From Alphaproteobacteria bacterium (GTDB lineage Bacteria; Pseudomonadota; Alphaproteobacteria; Rs-D84; CACZYB01), in assembly GCA_017938435.1 (NCBI GenBank), contig JAGBBO010000047.1, positions 1-64,000 on the forward strand: a stretch of 64,000 nucleotides of DNA. The letters are read 5' to 3'. Below are positions 7,667-15,016 of the stretch, piece after piece. Below the pieces are notes generated by a model. It had not been told where the DNA came from. It worked only from the letters and a program-made list of their open reading frames with translations, and did not search any database. Position numbers and translations under genes: made by a program. Positions within the stretch are counted from its first letter, which is position 1; each line of letters starts with the position of its first letter.

Positions 7667-8443
7667 ATGAAAAAATCTTTACTTTTGCTTGCACTTTTAA
7701 TGGGTTGTAGTTCGCTTAATTATTCCTTTGATAAAAGTGGTAAAATTCAATATAACGACCTTGTAAAATCTACTGAAAACATCAAGGCTACTGTTCAAAA
7801 GGATGATTTATATATTTGTAATAAACAAGATAAAACTTATATGAAATATTGTGATGAAAATGGTTATGTTTTCACTGGTAATATTCGCAAGGAAGATAAG
7901 GAATATCGCCTAGTTGAGGGTGATGTAAAAGAGGTTATTACATACGATGAAAAGGATAGAGTTTTAAGAAGTTATACTACAAAGGAACCAACTGCATTTG
8001 GTTGGGGAATTTACAATGTAAAATCTTTCTACGCAAATGGCTTTTTGAAATCTACAAAAATTGGTGATGATAGTTATATAAACTTTTGTGAAAACGAAGA
8101 TGTTGCCGTTGCAAAAATTGGAACAAAGTATGTTTTCAAAAAATACACAATTAACGGTGTAAAAGAGGTAAATGATTTATATTGTGCTGTTAATTCACCT
8201 ATGGCTGGATGTGTATTCCAAGGTAAAAAGAATATTACCGGAAAGGTTGCAGTTCTTAACTGTGCTGGCGAAGTTAAATATCAATTCTCTCTTTTGAATG
8301 ATAAACTTCATGGTGATTTCAATGTTGGTGATTTTAAAACAAGCACTTATGATAAGGGAACTTTGTTATTTGATACTTTCCACCTAAAAAATCCAAGAAC
8401 AAATAGTTATGTTGATATAGATGGAAATGAAAAAAAAATATAA
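7667..8443 (+). CDS. Lipoprotein, N-terminal portion of a gene interrupted at an A9 tract
   Basis: The ATG at 7667 follows a strong ribosome site (GAAGGAGG). The start MKKSLLLLALLMGCSS is a lipoprotein signal with lipobox LMGC. The remaining ~240 residues contain repeats rich in Tyr, Gly and Asn (SYTTKEP, SFYANGFLKSTKIGDDSY, LNDKLHGDFNVGDF) that recall MORN/YwqK-type beta-hairpin repeats. The frame stops at 8441-8443, just after nine consecutive A's (8430-8438). Reading through with one A fewer continues smoothly into the frame ending at 8636, so this is probably one protein of about 322 residues. Function unknown; likely a periplasm-facing or surface lipoprotein. Confidence 0.7.
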   Translation: MKKSLLLLALLMGCSSLNYSFDKSGKIQYNDLVKSTENIKATVQKDDLYICNKQDKTYMKYCDENGYVFTGNIRKEDKEYRLVEGDVKEVITYDEKDRVLRSYTTKEPTAFGWGIYNVKSFYANGFLKSTKIGDDSYINFCENEDVAVAKIGTKYVFKKYTINGVKEVNDLYCAVNSPMAGCVFQGKKNITGKVAVLNCAGEVKYQFSLLNDKLHGDFNVGDFKTSTYDKGTLLFDTFHLKNPRTNSYVDIDGNEKKI

Positions 8444-8636
8444 ATATAATATTCGCAAAGATTTTATGAAAAATGATAAAGTAATAAATACAATCTATTC
8501 TATGGACAAGGATATAACTGCAATTACTTGTTACGAAAAAAATGGTGACGAGGATAAGGTTATAACTTACTCAATGCTTTCGCCAAATTGGAACAGTATC
8601 GAGTTAAACAATTATAAATGTCCAGAAACAAAATAA
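8421..8636 (+). pseudogene. C-terminal portion of the same lipoprotein, shifted frame
   Basis: This frame continues the lipoprotein beyond the A9 tract. With one A removed, the join reads DGNEKKYKYNIRKDFMKND and runs to TAA 8634-8636. Its style (YEKNGDEDKVITYSML, NNYKCPE) matches the upstream repeats. It has no ribosome site of its own, so separate expression is unlikely. Confidence 0.55.
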
Positions 8637-8652
8637 AAAACTTCTAATTTTT

Positions 8653-8678
8653 CCCCTCAATTACGAGGGGGATTTTTT
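8653..8678 (+). terminator. Rho-independent terminator of the lipoprotein gene
   Basis: Stem CCCCTC/GAGGGG (8653-8658 with 8665-8670), loop AATTAC, then a T run from 8673. Very similar to the terminator at 656-690. Confidence 0.85.
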
Positions 8679-8697
8679 TATACCATTTAAAATTTAC

Positions 8698-8726
8698 TTG
8701 AGTTTTTTGATATATTACTATACTAT
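8698..8726 (+). promoter_or_regulatory. Candidate promoter of the structured noncoding region
   Basis: TTGAGT (8698-8703), a 17-nt spacer and TACTAT (8721-8726), just downstream of a terminator and upstream of the hairpin-rich stretch; transcription would start near 8733. Confidence 0.4.
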
Positions 8727-8732
8727 TAAAGT

Positions 8733-9110
8733 GTGTCATATGGCATGGGACCGTCACAAGTCCATAAAAGTTAACAGTAGAGCATATTTTTTTGCTCTAG
8801 GGATTTTAGCCCTGCTTAATTGCGGGGAGTCCTTGGTGTATGTCCAAAGGACGAATTGTTTCCTTAAAGATCAAGGAGATCATACCTGTTAACATGATTT
8901 TGTGAACTCCCCGCTGTATAGACAGCGATTGAAGGGGGCAAAAACCTTATTCGATTGCAAAAATATATGGAGTGGATTTATCTTGGTTTAGCCACTCAAC
9001 TTTGTGGGTAAGCTTCTCATAGCGATACCCCCCTTATGGGCGAAGTTTCCATATTTATACTTCGTCCTACCATGGGCGGTGTTAGTAGTTTCTCCGCCCT
9101 CCCTCTTTAA
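8733..9110 (+). ncRNA. Hairpin-rich noncoding region, possible pseudoknotted RNA
   Basis: About 480 bases between genes hold no convincing coding frame but are unusually GC-rich and hairpin-dense. Hairpins: 8778-8784/8793-8799, 8799-8802/8810-8813, 8842-8845/8849-8852, 8861-8865/8873-8877, 8913-8917/8922-8926, 8970-8975/8992-8997, 9006-9010/9026-9030, 9041-9046/9059-9064 and 9074-9079/9094-9099. Two long helices cross: GTTAACAG 8770-8777 with 8886-8893, and GCGGGGAGT 8822-8830 with 8906-8914, which would form a pseudoknot. A promoter-like element precedes it. It lacks the conserved cores of tmRNA, RNase P RNA, 6S RNA and tRNA as I know them. It could be a free RNA or the leader of the gene at 9177. 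Confidence 0.35.
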
Positions 9111-9176
9111 AAGGAGGTAAAGGTGAAGGGAAAAACAAAACAACCAAAAACCAAGGAATAAAACTATGGAGGGAGA

Positions 9177-9545
9177 ATGAAAAAATTACTTCTAATCGCC
9201 TTGCTGTTGTCAGGTGGCGTCGCCCATTCTGCAACAATCGAGCAAATAACAAACGCACTTGCAAAATATTGTGTGCCAGATCCAGAAGCTGCGACCTGTG
9301 GCACCGAGGTAGAAGGCAAATATTCTAATACTGTAAGTGCAGTTAGCAAACAAAATTGTCTTTGTCATCAAAATACAAATTCAAAAGCAAAAATGCAATA
9401 TATTCCATCATCTCGTAAATGCGAGGCTGTATGTGCAAAAGGATACAAATCAGCTCCAGAAAAAACAAAAATAATAGTATCAGGTAAAAAATGTCCTGCT
9501 GGATATAGGGCATATGCTGTGACAACATCTGGAAAATATGAATAA
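9177..9545 (+). CDS. Small secreted Cys-containing protein, 122 aa
   Basis: A clear signal peptide (MKKLLLIALLLSGGVAHSA, cut after AHS) precedes ~104 mature residues with seven Cys, including YCVPDPEAATC, NCLCHQN and KCEAVCAKGY. The ribosome site GGAGGGAG lies directly upstream. It ends 17 bp before the next Cys-rich secreted gene, so the two are probably co-transcribed. I do not recognise the family; the composition suggests a disulfide-stabilised periplasmic or surface protein. Confidence 0.7.
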   Translation: MKKLLLIALLLSGGVAHSATIEQITNALAKYCVPDPEAATCGTEVEGKYSNTVSAVSKQNCLCHQNTNSKAKMQYIPSSRKCEAVCAKGYKSAPEKTKIIVSGKKCPAGYRAYAVTTSGKYE

Positions 9546-9562
9546 AAGGAAAGGAAAAATAA

Positions 9563-10897
9563 ATGAAATTAAGAACAAAAACATTATTAACATCTTCTTT
9601 AAATTTAATTATTTTAGGTCTTCCAACACCTGCAATTGCTGAAACATATATATGTGAGGCATGCCCAGCCGGAACATACGATAACGGAACAAGTTGTGTT
9701 GCATGTCCTGCAGGAAGATATAGTGATGCATCCGGTGCTGTAGAGTGTAAAACTTGTGCTGCTGGAAGCAAACCAAATGCAACAAAAACAGGTTGCGACA
9801 AATGTCCTGCTGGAACATACGATAATGGGACAAGTTGTGTTGCATGTCCTGCAGGAAAATATAGTGATACATCCGGTGCTGTAGGATGTAAAACTTGTGC
9901 TGCTGGAAGTAAGCCAAATACAACAAAAACAGGTTGCGACAAATGTCCAGCCGGAACATACGATAATGGAACAAGTTGTGTTGCATGTCCAGCCGGAACA
10001 TTTAACAAAACAGTAGGACAAGCAAGTTGTAACGCATGCACTGCTGGTTACTATTGTCCATCAGGTTCTGTAAATCCTATTATATGTCCTGTTGGTAAAT
10101 ATTCTATAGCTGGTGCTGCAACTTGCACTGGATGTCACGAAGATAAATTTGGCACACCGTATGGAAAATGTGGTATCAGTGGTGTTGAAAAAACATCATA
10201 TTGTTCAAAAGAAGGTTCTACATCATCAGTTGCAAATCCAGTGGGACCTGTTGTCGTATATAAAAATCTTGAAGAGAAAACTCCTATATGTATTGGACAT
10301 ACATATTGTAAAATTACTGATGAAAGTGGTAAGGCAAATGGAGGTTCTTATTGTGCAGAATATAATAAACCATATAATGCAACATGGGTATCTGAAACTG
10401 GTCCCGATTGGAATTGTAATGCAAATTATTATAAACTAGGTGATGAATGTGCTCCTTGTCCATCACATTCAAACAGTCCTGTTGGTTCAACATCTATAGA
10501 TAATTGTGTATGTGAAGATAATTATTATAGAAGTGGCAATATGTGTAAATTAAGACTTTATGCTTATTATTATACTTCAACTAATTGTAAAGACAGTAAC
10601 GGAAATTATGGATCTGTTATTACTTACCATCAATTAAAAGATGGTTCTGGAAGATATGAATGGGGTGATGGTGGTCATACAGTCCATGGATCAGGTCTTA
10701 TTTTATCAACCAGCCCAAATGGAACTAGTTATTCTGTGTCTAGTTGCTATACAGGGTGGGAGTCTTCAAAAAATTATATGCCTGGACAAGTAGCAGTAAG
10801 TGATTATTTTAACACTGGTTCAAAATGTAATAGTGCAATAGGTTTATGCTGGATTAGTGCAAAAGATTATACCTATACTAGAAGAGCTGATAAATAA
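9563..10897 (+). CDS. Secreted Cys-rich CPAGxY repeat protein
   Basis: 444 residues. The signal peptide (about 1-26, ending PTPAIA) is followed by two full 47-residue repeats and a partial third, each CPAGTYDNGTSCVACPAG then YSD..GAV.CKTCAAGSKPN, typical of GCC2/GCC3 (ephrin-receptor-like) modules. More divergent Cys modules follow (CTAGYYCPSGS, CPVGKYSIAGAATC, CPSHSNSPVGST). The last ~120 residues are rich in Tyr, Ser and Gly and are not repetitive. No membrane anchor is seen. Spacing of Cys pairs implies many disulfides and export. Similar proteins occur in multiple copies in gut alphaproteobacterial genomes as I recall; their role, perhaps surface display or adhesion, is unproven. Confidence 0.8.
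   Translation: MKLRTKTLLTSSLNLIILGLPTPAIAETYICEACPAGTYDNGTSCVACPAGRYSDASGAVECKTCAAGSKPNATKTGCDKCPAGTYDNGTSCVACPAGKYSDTSGAVGCKTCAAGSKPNTTKTGCDKCPAGTYDNGTSCVACPAGTFNKTVGQASCNACTAGYYCPSGSVNPIICPVGKYSIAGAATCTGCHEDKFGTPYGKCGISGVEKTSYCSKEGSTSSVANPVGPVVVYKNLEEKTPICIGHTYCKITDESGKANGGSYCAEYNKPYNATWVSETGPDWNCNANYYKLGDECAPCPSHSNSPVGSTSIDNCVCEDNYYRSGNMCKLRLYAYYYTSTNCKDSNGNYGSVITYHQLKDGSGRYEWGDGGHTVHGSGLILSTSPNGTSYSVSSCYTGWESSKNYMPGQVAVSDYFNTGSKCNSAIGLCWISAKDYTYTRRADK
9662..10000 (+). repeat. 141-bp in-frame tandem repeats
   Basis: Units start at 9662, 9803 and 9944 (exactly 141 bp apart), two complete and one partial of about 57 bp. Units 1 and 2 are nearly identical at the DNA level, suggesting recent duplication or ongoing copy-number change. 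They encode the 47-residue Cys modules of the secreted protein. Confidence 0.9.
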
Positions 10898-10920
10898 AAA
10901 TTTCCTTTTCTTAAGGATAA

Positions 10921-10951
10921 TCCCCATTGTTTATTCGGTGGGGATTTTTTT
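10921..10951 (+). terminator. Rho-independent terminator after the Cys-rich gene
   Basis: Stem TCCCCA/TGGGGA (10921-10926 with 10939-10944), 12-nt loop, followed by seven T's. Confidence 0.85.
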
Positions 10952-10964
10952 GTTATTGTATTCG

Positions 10965-11025
10965 GTTTGTCATTCCGCCACGATACCTTCAGTCCGTTAT
11001 TCCGGACTTGATTCGGAATCCACAA
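10965..11025. repeat. Intergenic palindromic element
   Basis: Overlapping inverted repeats: AGTCCG/CGGACT (10991-10996 with 11003-11008) and ATTCCG/CGGAAT (10999-11004 with 11014-11019), within GTCATTCCG...CGGAATCCACA. It resembles the short palindromic repeats scattered between alphaproteobacterial genes. A degenerate inverted copy is at 695-740. Confidence 0.4.
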
Positions 11026-11055
11026 TCAAGCATAAATTCCTTTTGAATATTGAAA

Positions 11056-11850
11056 TTATCCTTTGATTTTCTTTTCGTAATGTTCAAGATAACTTTGTTT
11101 TAAATTCTTTGTTTCAAAAATTATACATACATCAAATGTATTGAATGAATAATCAACAAAAATACTTTTACTTACCTTACATCCAACACGAAGGTATCCT
11201 TTTATCATAGTAGGAAGAGAGATAAATGCTTTTCGCTCATCAATTTCTTCTTTTGGAACAAGAGGGTAAGGCACAGCATTCTCTGTCCTTGCATTTATTT
11301 CCAATTTACCATCAGCAGTGTGATTATAGTAAAGATAAGATAATGCCTCCTTTGCACTGTTTACATCAGTTCCCAAAAAACTTCCACAACCAAACATTAG
11401 TTTTATATCAAAATCAAACATATATGCAGCCAATCCATTCCAAAGCATTTGCATAACAACTTTTGATCTAAAATCCTTATGCACACAGGCACGGCCAAGC
11501 TCCAATACTTCACCATCATAATCATTAAATTTTTCAACATCAAATTCAGCCTGTGAATACCATTTTCCAACACCTTTTGCCCCAACTTTTCGCATAAGTC
11601 GGTATGTTCCAATTACATAATCTTCTGGATCATTACCAGCATTTTTATCTATAGCAATAAGGTGATCACAGTAAAGGTCAAATTCATCAAAATCGCGTTT
11701 TTCTTTTTCTACTTCTTCGGATGGTTTTGCACCATCTTCTTCAAAGAAAATTTTATATCTTAATTTTTGTGCAGCAACAACTTCGGCCTCTGTTTTAGCA
11801 AGTCTAACTTCAAACTTTTCGTTTTTAATATCATCAAGATAACTAGTCAT
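11056..11850 (-). CDS. olsB: OlsB-type N-acyltransferase (GNAT fold), probable ornithine acyltransferase
   Basis: 264 residues matching the OlsB/hemolysin-like acyl-ACP N-acyltransferase family. Visible markers are the N-terminal FEVRLAKTEAEVVAAQKLRY, the core VLELGRACVHKDFRS, the GCGSFLGTD segment, and the C-terminal MIKGYLRVGCKV with FVDYSFNTFDVCI. OlsB links a 3-hydroxyacyl chain to ornithine, the first step to ornithine lipids; OlsA, not in this window, would complete them. Family members can use other amino acids, so the substrate is inferred. Single gene, separated from its neighbours by intergenic DNA. Confidence 0.8.
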   Translation of the reverse strand: MTSYLDDIKNEKFEVRLAKTEAEVVAAQKLRYKIFFEEDGAKPSEEVEKEKRDFDEFDLYCDHLIAIDKNAGNDPEDYVIGTYRLMRKVGAKGVGKWYSQAEFDVEKFNDYDGEVLELGRACVHKDFRSKVVMQMLWNGLAAYMFDFDIKLMFGCGSFLGTDVNSAKEALSYLYYNHTADGKLEINARTENAVPYPLVPKEEIDERKAFISLPTMIKGYLRVGCKVSKSIFVDYSFNTFDVCIIFETKNLKQSYLEHYEKKIKG

Positions 11851-11994
11851 AAATATTCCTATTTTTTTATTCTACTCGTTTATTCTACAGTGTAGAAGAT
11901 AGAAAATAAAGGAAAAAATAAATCTAATTTTAGTATGGAAATTTTATTGATTCGGTATTATACTCAAATTAAGATAAATTAAGGAGATTACAGA

Positions 11995-13803
11995 ATGAAA
12001 AAAGATGAAAATTTAATAAATTGTCGTTGGGATTTAAGCCCGCTTTACAAATCAATAAATGATAAAAAAATCACAATAGATGTCGCAAATGTCGAAAAAC
12101 TTTGCCTTGATTTTCCAAAAAAATACAAAGGTAAATTGAATTCAAAATTAGAAGACGCCATAAAAGATATAATTACAATAGATGAAATTACTACTACAAT
12201 GTTTGCATATTTTTATTTGATGAGTAGCCGTGATGCCGAAAATCAAGAAATAAAAAAACAAACATCTATTGCCCAAGAAAAATTAAGTATTGCCCTTGCA
12301 AATCTTACATTTTTTGATATCGAGTTGGGGGCATTAGATAAAAAAGATTATGATGCACAACTTAAGACATCAAAACTTCTTAAACATCATAAACCTTATC
12401 TTGATAAGATTCGTAAAAATGCAAAATACCAACTTTCGGAAAGTGTTGAAACAATACTTACAAAAGTTTCTCCATTCTTATCTGGTGAATGGGATGATAT
12501 GATGGATGAAATTGAAACAAAGTTGGAGTTTCATATAGGAAGAAAGAAATATAATCTTTCTGAAATTATAAATATAAGTAATACCTCACACAGTGCAAAA
12601 TTGCGTAAAAAAGCACTTGATGAATTAAATAAAGTTTTGGAAACATCAGGATATGCAAATTTGCGTGCAAGAGCGTTAAATTTGGTTATTGGTGAAAAAA
12701 ATCTGATGGATAGTGAACGCGGTTTTAAATCTATAATGGATTCGCGAAATATATCTAATAATCTTGACGCAAAAACGGTTGATGCCCTTCACACTTCTGT
12801 TGCAAAATATGGTGCAGAGCAGGGTAAAAGATATTATAATATTTTAAGAAAATTACTTCATAAAAAAGTTTTGAATTGGGCTGATAGAAATGCCCCACTT
12901 CCATTTGAAAGCAAGGCTTACTATTCATGGGATGATTGTGTGAAAACAGTTATTTCTGCGTATGAAAAGTTTTCTCCAACACTTGCAAATTTAATTCGTG
13001 ATTCATTCAAAAATCACCGTGTTGATGCACCGGTATATAAGGGAAAAACAAGTGGTGCATACAATTATACTATGGTTGCCCAAGGTGGAAAAGTTTATAC
13101 CTGGACCTTCTTGAATTATATGGGGACAACCCGTGATGTAATGACTTTGGCACATGAATTAGGTCATTCTGTTCATGGTTTACTTGCCGGAAAAAAGCAA
13201 GGAACTTTACAAACCCAAGCACCTATGGCTTATGCCGAAACTGCAAGTATTTTTGGAGAAATGTTAACTTTTGAATATATGCTTAATCACATTACTGATA
13301 AAAAGGAAAAATTAGCACTTCTTTTATCAAAGGCAAATGATTGGATAAATTCGGTTAATCGTCAAATCAGTTTTTCATTTTTCGAACAAATTATTCATGA
13401 AAAAAGGAAACAAGGTAAACTTACAAACCAAGATTTTAACGATGCTTGGATGAAAGTATCAAAAGATATGTATGGTCGCGATGGTGAAATTTTCAAATAT
13501 GACAATATGGAAAATCTTTGGTCTTATGTAGGTCACTTTATGCGTCCATTTTATGTTTATGCATATTCATTTGGTGAACTTTTTACACAAAGTTTGTTTG
13601 CAGTAAAAGGTAAAGATGCAAAAAAGTTTGAAAAACTTTACATAGAAATGCTTGAAAGTGGTTCTACAAAAGATGCTGTAAGTTTGATGAAACCATTCGG
13701 ACTTAATCCAACGGATGCAAAGTTTTGGAAACAAGGTATTGATATTTCTATTAAAAAATGGCTTGATGAGGCTGAAATTTTAATAAAAGAATTGAAATTA
13801 TAA
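11995..13803 (+). CDS. pepF: M3-family oligoendopeptidase F
   Basis: 602 residues, the normal size for PepF. A cytosolic zinc peptidase that cleaves short peptides. The catalytic HExxH is in LAHELGHSVHG (about 386-390), followed by the distal Glu region ETASIFGEMLTFE. The helical N-terminal region (AYFYLMSSRDAENQE) and FFEQIIHEKRKQG with GHFMRPFYVYAYSFGEL near the end are family signatures. A good ribosome site (AAGGAG) precedes the ATG. No operon partner. Confidence 0.93.
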   Translation: MKKDENLINCRWDLSPLYKSINDKKITIDVANVEKLCLDFPKKYKGKLNSKLEDAIKDIITIDEITTTMFAYFYLMSSRDAENQEIKKQTSIAQEKLSIALANLTFFDIELGALDKKDYDAQLKTSKLLKHHKPYLDKIRKNAKYQLSESVETILTKVSPFLSGEWDDMMDEIETKLEFHIGRKKYNLSEIINISNTSHSAKLRKKALDELNKVLETSGYANLRARALNLVIGEKNLMDSERGFKSIMDSRNISNNLDAKTVDALHTSVAKYGAEQGKRYYNILRKLLHKKVLNWADRNAPLPFESKAYYSWDDCVKTVISAYEKFSPTLANLIRDSFKNHRVDAPVYKGKTSGAYNYTMVAQGGKVYTWTFLNYMGTTRDVMTLAHELGHSVHGLLAGKKQGTLQTQAPMAYAETASIFGEMLTFEYMLNHITDKKEKLALLLSKANDWINSVNRQISFSFFEQIIHEKRKQGKLTNQDFNDAWMKVSKDMYGRDGEIFKYDNMENLWSYVGHFMRPFYVYAYSFGELFTQSLFAVKGKDAKKFEKLYIEMLESGSTKDAVSLMKPFGLNPTDAKFWKQGIDISIKKWLDEAEILIKELKL

Positions 13804-13891
13804 TAATATTTTTATGTTTTTTGATACGGATATTTAATTATTCCTAAAAAAAGACTTTAAAAATAAAAATATTATAGTAAAATCAGCCATT

Positions 13892-15016
13892 ATGAGCCAA
13901 AAAGTAAAAGAAATAAAAATAATAGATAAATATATTGCGAAACAAGTTTTGTTTGGCTTGTTTATTGTATCATCAATATTGTTAGGTATTGCTTGGTTTT
14001 CTCAAATAATCAGACTTCTTTCTTATTTGGTAAATAACAATATTGGTTTTTGGTCATTTTTAAAAATGACAAGTCTTCTTTTACCTGATTTGCTTGTAAT
14101 TATTTTGCCTATTGGTTTATTTGCAGTGATTCTTTTTGTGTATAATCGTCTTGCTTCGGATAAGGAACTTGTCATTATGGAAGCCGTAGGTATGTCAGTC
14201 CGCGATTTATCAAAACCAACATTATTTTTATCTGTTGTAATTACATTATTGTGTTTTTTTATAACGTTATATATTTCTCCTATTTATGCAACAAAGTATC
14301 GAACATTCCTTTTTGATTCACAAAATGATATCTCTGCGCTTTTGATACAAGAGGGGGAATTTAATCAAATTACAAATGGATTAACAATTTATGTTCGTAG
14401 TTCAAAAGATAATATTCTTTCTGATATTTTTATCAATGATCAAAGACAAAAAAATAGGGTAAGAACTATACTTGCAGAGCAAGGAATTGTTTCTACAACA
14501 AACAATAATATTTCACTTGCTTTGGTAAATGGAAGTATCCAAGAAAAGGCAAAGGAAAAATATACTTTTGGAACATTTGAAAAATATACTGCAGATTTAG
14601 GTGTTGTTGCAAAAAATTCAGTTAGGTATAAAAAACCTGGGGAATTAAGTCTTTTTGAACTTCTTCATGCAAAGGAACTTGGGCATGCAAATGATACTAC
14701 TTTTCCAAAATATTTAGTTGAATTTCATAAAAGGTTAATACAACCACTTTATAATTTAATTTTTGCTTTAATTGCACTTCTTGCGATATTCAAATCTCCT
14801 CTTAATAAACGAAGCAATAGCAAAAATATGATTTTTGCCGTGTCAAGTATGGTTGCATTTCAAATGCTTTATATTTCTATTTTTAATATGTTAAGAATAC
14901 ACACAAATTTATATCCGCTGGTTTATTTTGTTACAATTACAGCAATTATTATTATGTTGAAATTTCTTTACTCAGATAACTTGTTAAACATAAAAAGGTT
15001 AAAAATCAAAAAATGA
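13892..15016 (+). CDS. lptF: LPS export ABC permease LptF
   Basis: 374 residues of the LptF/LptG family: two N-terminal membrane helices, a third after YNRLASDKELVIMEAVGMS, a periplasmic beta-jellyroll domain (about 125-280), and three C-terminal helices. LptF and LptG with the ATPase LptB pull LPS out of the inner membrane. The next gene, lptD, overlaps by 4 bp (ATGA), so translation is coupled. LptG is usually adjacent but is absent here. Family features do not separate F from G firmly; position first in the lptD operon favours LptF. Confidence 0.85.
   Translation: MSQKVKEIKIIDKYIAKQVLFGLFIVSSILLGIAWFSQIIRLLSYLVNNNIGFWSFLKMTSLLLPDLLVIILPIGLFAVILFVYNRLASDKELVIMEAVGMSVRDLSKPTLFLSVVITLLCFFITLYISPIYATKYRTFLFDSQNDISALLIQEGEFNQITNGLTIYVRSSKDNILSDIFINDQRQKNRVRTILAEQGIVSTTNNNISLALVNGSIQEKAKEKYTFGTFEKYTADLGVVAKNSVRYKKPGELSLFELLHAKELGHANDTTFPKYLVEFHKRLIQPLYNLIFALIALLAIFKSPLNKRSNSKNMIFAVSSMVAFQMLYISIFNMLRIHTNLYPLVYFVTITAIIIMLKFLYSDNLLNIKRLKIKK

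Noticed and set aside
8698-8892. 64-codon frame in the noncoding stretch
   Set aside because: It starts inside the promoter-like element, has no ribosome site and spans strong hairpins. The sequence behaves like structured RNA rather than coding DNA.
8733-9000. Split tmRNA, RNase P RNA, 6S RNA or group I intron
   Set aside because: There is no tag frame ending in Ala codons, no GGAAAGTCC-type RNase P core and no intron R/S elements. ATTCGATT at 8950-8957 resembles a T loop only by chance, without a supporting stem.
9343-10041. 232-codon minus-strand frame full of repeats, plus two other minus frames in the same place
   Set aside because: They are antisense to the Cys-module repeats and are open only because the repeat has no stop on that strand. 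The plus frame has a signal peptide, ribosome site and terminator.
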